From Microvirga sp. ACRRW (lineage in GTDB: Bacteria > Pseudomonadota > Alphaproteobacteria > Rhizobiales > Beijerinckiaceae): 64,000 nucleotides of DNA. Below, piece after piece: positions 62,411 through 64,000 of this stretch (position 1 is its first letter; each line of letters starts with the position of its first letter). The translations under genes and the position numbers were made by a program. The stretch is from contig NZ_JAKRNJ010000001.1 of the NCBI RefSeq assembly GCF_022346925.1, positions 496,001 through 560,000 on the forward strand, in the 5' to 3' direction. Below the pieces are notes generated by a model. That model did no database searches. It was not told the DNA's origin and saw nothing but the letters and a program-made list of their open reading frames with translations.

Positions 62411-62704
62411 ATGTCTGTTTTCGAGATCGACACATCGCGCACGGAGCTGGCGGACACGCGCTCTCAAGCTCCGGCGCTCAAGCCCCTTTATCACTCTCTC
62501 CTCACGACGCTCACGAACCTGGATTTCGCCTATGAGCGTGAACGCGAGCAGCTGAACTTATCCGCGTTGAATGCAAAGGATCATGCGCGCGCCCTGATGA
62601 AATTGCAGGAGAACCACCGTGAGCGGCGCCTCCCATATCTTCAGCAGCTCGCAATCCTCCAAGAGCGCCTGGAGCGCTCAGACGAATTAACGTCCGACGC
62701 ATAA
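62411..62704 (+). CDS. Small helical hypothetical protein (97 aa)
   Basis: A cytosolic 97-residue protein of charged helices: LTTLTNLDFAYEREREQL then KDHARALMKLQENHRERRLPYLQQLAILQERLERS. No family recognised; it may form a coiled coil. A gaggatg site is next to the ATG at 62411. A nine-bp inverted repeat lies upstream (62289-62297 with 62310-62318) and a terminator follows 70 bases after the stop. Confidence 0.65.
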   Translation: MSVFEIDTSRTELADTRSQAPALKPLYHSLLTTLTNLDFAYEREREQLNLSALNAKDHARALMKLQENHRERRLPYLQQLAILQERLERSDELTSDA

Positions 62705-62773
62705 GCAATCAGCGGACATCGAATTTCCAGTACCGGCCGCCCGTTTTTGCCCCCACGGATACGACCGGAACTC

Positions 62774-62800
62774 AAGCGCCCTCACGGGCGCTTCTTTTTT
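62774..62800 (+). terminator. Rho-independent terminator after the small helical protein
   Basis: aagcgccc/gggcgctt with loop tcac (62774-62793), followed by ctttttt. Same stem-loop as at 58578. The rest of 62705-63009 holds no gene I can support. Confidence 0.8.
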
Positions 62801-63009
62801 GGCGCTATCCTCCGTTGCAACAACCTTCAACAGATGCTCGTGTATGCGTCGCAGCGCACGCTGGTCCCGTCTGTGTAGCCGGGTACGCGGTGTGGACTGA
62901 AGGATTTGGACAGTGTCTCGCAGCCCGACGCTCACAGCCATGGGTTGGATCCTGAATGGTGGAAACGGAACGGCGGCGGGGCCGTTCCGTGACGATGCGA
63001 AGAAGCGGA

Positions 63010-63465
63010 TCAGGCTCTGGCCTTGACCGGGAGCCGAAAGGGCGCGCCCAGCCGGTTGAACGCGTTCATGGCCGCAATCGTGATCGTGAGGTCCACGAGA
63101 TCCTTGGGCGCGAAAGCCGCGCTTGCGGCCGCATAGGCCTCGTCGGAGGCGTGCGTCTCGCTAACGAGCGTGACTTCCTCCGTCCACGCGAGCGCGGCGC
63201 GGTACTTGTCGGGAAACAGGTGGGGCACCTCGGCCCAGACCGGAACGAGAGCGACCTTCTCGATCGGCATCGTTTCCAGGAGGTCCCGGGTATGCAGGTC
63301 GATGCAGTGCGCGCAGCCATTGATCTGCGAAACACGCAGGAAGACAAGGTGGATCAATTCGTGGGGCAGGTCGGTGCCCGTGGTGATGTAGTGGTGGATG
63401 CCGAAAAGGGCCTTCGCACCCTGCGGCGCCACCTCGTTCCAGACCAGCCGTTTGTTCTCGCTCAT
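63010..63465 (-). CDS. AhpD/carboxymuconolactone decarboxylase family protein
   Basis: A 151-residue helical protein with the redox motif NGCAHCIDLHTRDL (CxxCxxxH) near 50-63, ending in DLTITIAAMNAFNRLGAPFRLP. It is of the YciW/AhpD-like alkylhydroperoxidase group. Genes of this COG2128 type are the usual neighbours and targets of ECF41 sigma factors, and here the gene is divergent from one. Its promoter fits the ECF41 consensus exactly. An aggga site lies before the ATG. Confidence 0.9.
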   Translation of the reverse strand: MSENKRLVWNEVAPQGAKALFGIHHYITTGTDLPHELIHLVFLRVSQINGCAHCIDLHTRDLLETMPIEKVALVPVWAEVPHLFPDKYRAALAWTEEVTLVSETHASDEAYAAASAAFAPKDLVDLTITIAAMNAFNRLGAPFRLPVKARA

Positions 63466-63512
63466 GACACATCCCTATGTTCGGAACGCCGGAGATTGAC
63501 GTTCGAAGACAT

Positions 63513-63539
63513 GACGGGCCAAGCGGCCGGGGTGTGACA
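63513..63539 (-). promoter_or_regulatory. ECF41-type promoter of the AhpD-like gene
   Basis: On the minus strand, TGTCACA (63539-63533), 16 bases, then CGTC (63516-63513). This is the ECF41 promoter consensus TGTCACA-N16-CGTC as I recall it. It is about 48 bases before the gene start. Confidence 0.7.
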
Positions 63540-63571
63540 TGCCACTCTGCATTTCCACTCGAAGCGGCCGA

Positions 63572-63598
63572 TGTCACATCCGGGCACGTCCGATCGTC
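63572..63598 (+). promoter_or_regulatory. ECF41-type promoter of the sigma factor gene
   Basis: TGTCACA (63572-63578), 16 bases, then CGTC (63595-63598), again the exact consensus and spacing. It is 43 bases before the sigma factor start, which implies autoregulation. Confidence 0.7.
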
Positions 63599-63640
63599 TT
63601 ATCCTCGAGTTCAGGATGCTCAAGCGACGGGAGAGCGGAT

Positions 63641-64000
63641 ATGATCGGCGAGGAAACTGGACGGATGGAAGCAATGGACGATCGGCGGAGCACCGAATTC
63701 GAGGCGGAGCGCAGGCGCCTGACACGCTTGGCCTACCGGATGACGGGCTCGCTCACCGAGGCGGAAGATGTCGTGCAGGACGCATGGCTGCGGTGGGTTG
63801 GGGTGGAGGGCGGCATCGATTCCCCTCCCGCCTATCTAACCCGCATCGTCACACGCCTGTGCCTCGACCGACGCCGCTCCGCACGGGCGCGGCGGGAAAC
63901 ATACGTCGGACCCTGGCTGCCGGATCCTCTCGTGGGTTCCGTGGAGCCGAACGAGACGGTCGCCGACGACGTCACGGTCACGTTGATGCTAGCCCTTGAG
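63641..64000 (+). CDS. ECF41/SigJ-type RNA polymerase sigma factor, cut by window edge
   Basis: The first 120 residues are visible and the frame stays open to the last base. Region 2 reads FEAERRRLTRLAYRMTGSL, then EAEDVVQDAWLRW and SPPAYLTRIVTRLCLDRRRS. The short linker PWLPDPLV is a hallmark of the SigJ/ECF41 group, whose members carry a C-terminal SnoaL-like regulatory domain (outside the window). These sigma factors need no separate anti-sigma factor. The ATG at 63641 is taken with a ggagag site; an ATG at 63665 is an alternative. It is divergent from its likely target gene. Confidence 0.88.
   Translation, partial: MIGEETGRMEAMDDRRSTEFEAERRRLTRLAYRMTGSLTEAEDVVQDAWLRWVGVEGGIDSPPAYLTRIVTRLCLDRRRSARARRETYVGPWLPDPLVGSVEPNETVADDVTVTLMLALE

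Noticed and set aside
63571..63999. Plus-strand frame of 142 codons at the right edge
   Set aside because: It is an out-of-frame shadow; the frame starting at 63641 encodes the sigma factor motifs.

Overview
The window is a dense, GC-rich chromosomal segment from an alphaproteobacterium. It most resembles the order Hyphomicrobiales, and Methylobacteriaceae/Microvirga-like genomes are my best guess, not a demonstrated assignment. Pointers are dnaG-rpoD as neighbours, an HWE-type histidine kinase, a DUF1127 protein, extensin-like and YkgJ-like proteins, a palindromic intergenic element of rhizobial style and a DnaG with a degenerate zinc motif. I see no insertion sequence, prophage, integrase or CRISPR array.

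Layout. 0.1-11.5 kb: DEAD-box RNA helicase, PHB-depolymerase-type esterase with PhaR-like sites upstream, VWA protein, HWE sensor kinase, and a large secreted RTX protein with two carbohydrate-binding modules and a GH113-like glycosidase domain. This block is bracketed by two near-identical copies of a small gene and its leader. 11.5-15 kb: extensin-like protein, methyltransferase, DUF1127 protein, a Crp-like regulator flanked by two TGTGA-N6-TCACA sites, and a homocysteine methyltransferase-like protein. 15.3-21.1 kb: a signalling operon of periplasmic binding protein, multi-PAS kinase, receiver, and receiver-adenylate cyclase fusion. 21.1-31.7 kb: a hexuronate catabolism locus (uxuB, ABC transporter, uxaC / GntR, uxaA, uxuA). 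32-36.5 kb: orphan amino-acid-type binding protein, acyl-CoA synthetase, enoyl-CoA hydratase-like protein, AhpD-like protein. 36.5-42.2 kb: small secreted proteins, a D,D-carboxypeptidase, a Crp/Fnr-type regulator, a diguanylate cyclase, a low-GC orphan gene and a tRNA with CAU anticodon. 42.2-52.9 kb: adenylate cyclase, 2OG oxygenase-like protein, Ada, Fsr-like exporter, YkgJ-like protein, CAP-RTX protein, dicarboxylate symporter, serine hydrolase, LrgAB. 53-57 kb: rpoD and dnaG. 57-64 kb: XRE-cupin regulator, fasciclin protein, a third RTX protein with a structured leader, another Crp/Fnr-type regulator, and an AhpD-like gene divergent from an ECF41/SigJ-type sigma factor that runs off the right edge.

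Themes. Nucleotide second messengers recur: two class III cyclases, one diguanylate cyclase and three Crp/Fnr-family proteins, one of which keeps the CRP-type DNA-reading helix and has matching operators. Three RTX proteins imply type I secretion, but no secretion apparatus lies here. The strongest regulatory readings are the paired ECF41 promoters at the right end, the twin Crp operators, the PhaR-like sites at the esterase, and a candidate pseudoknotted leader before the third RTX gene. All functions are read from motifs by eye; no database search was possible.
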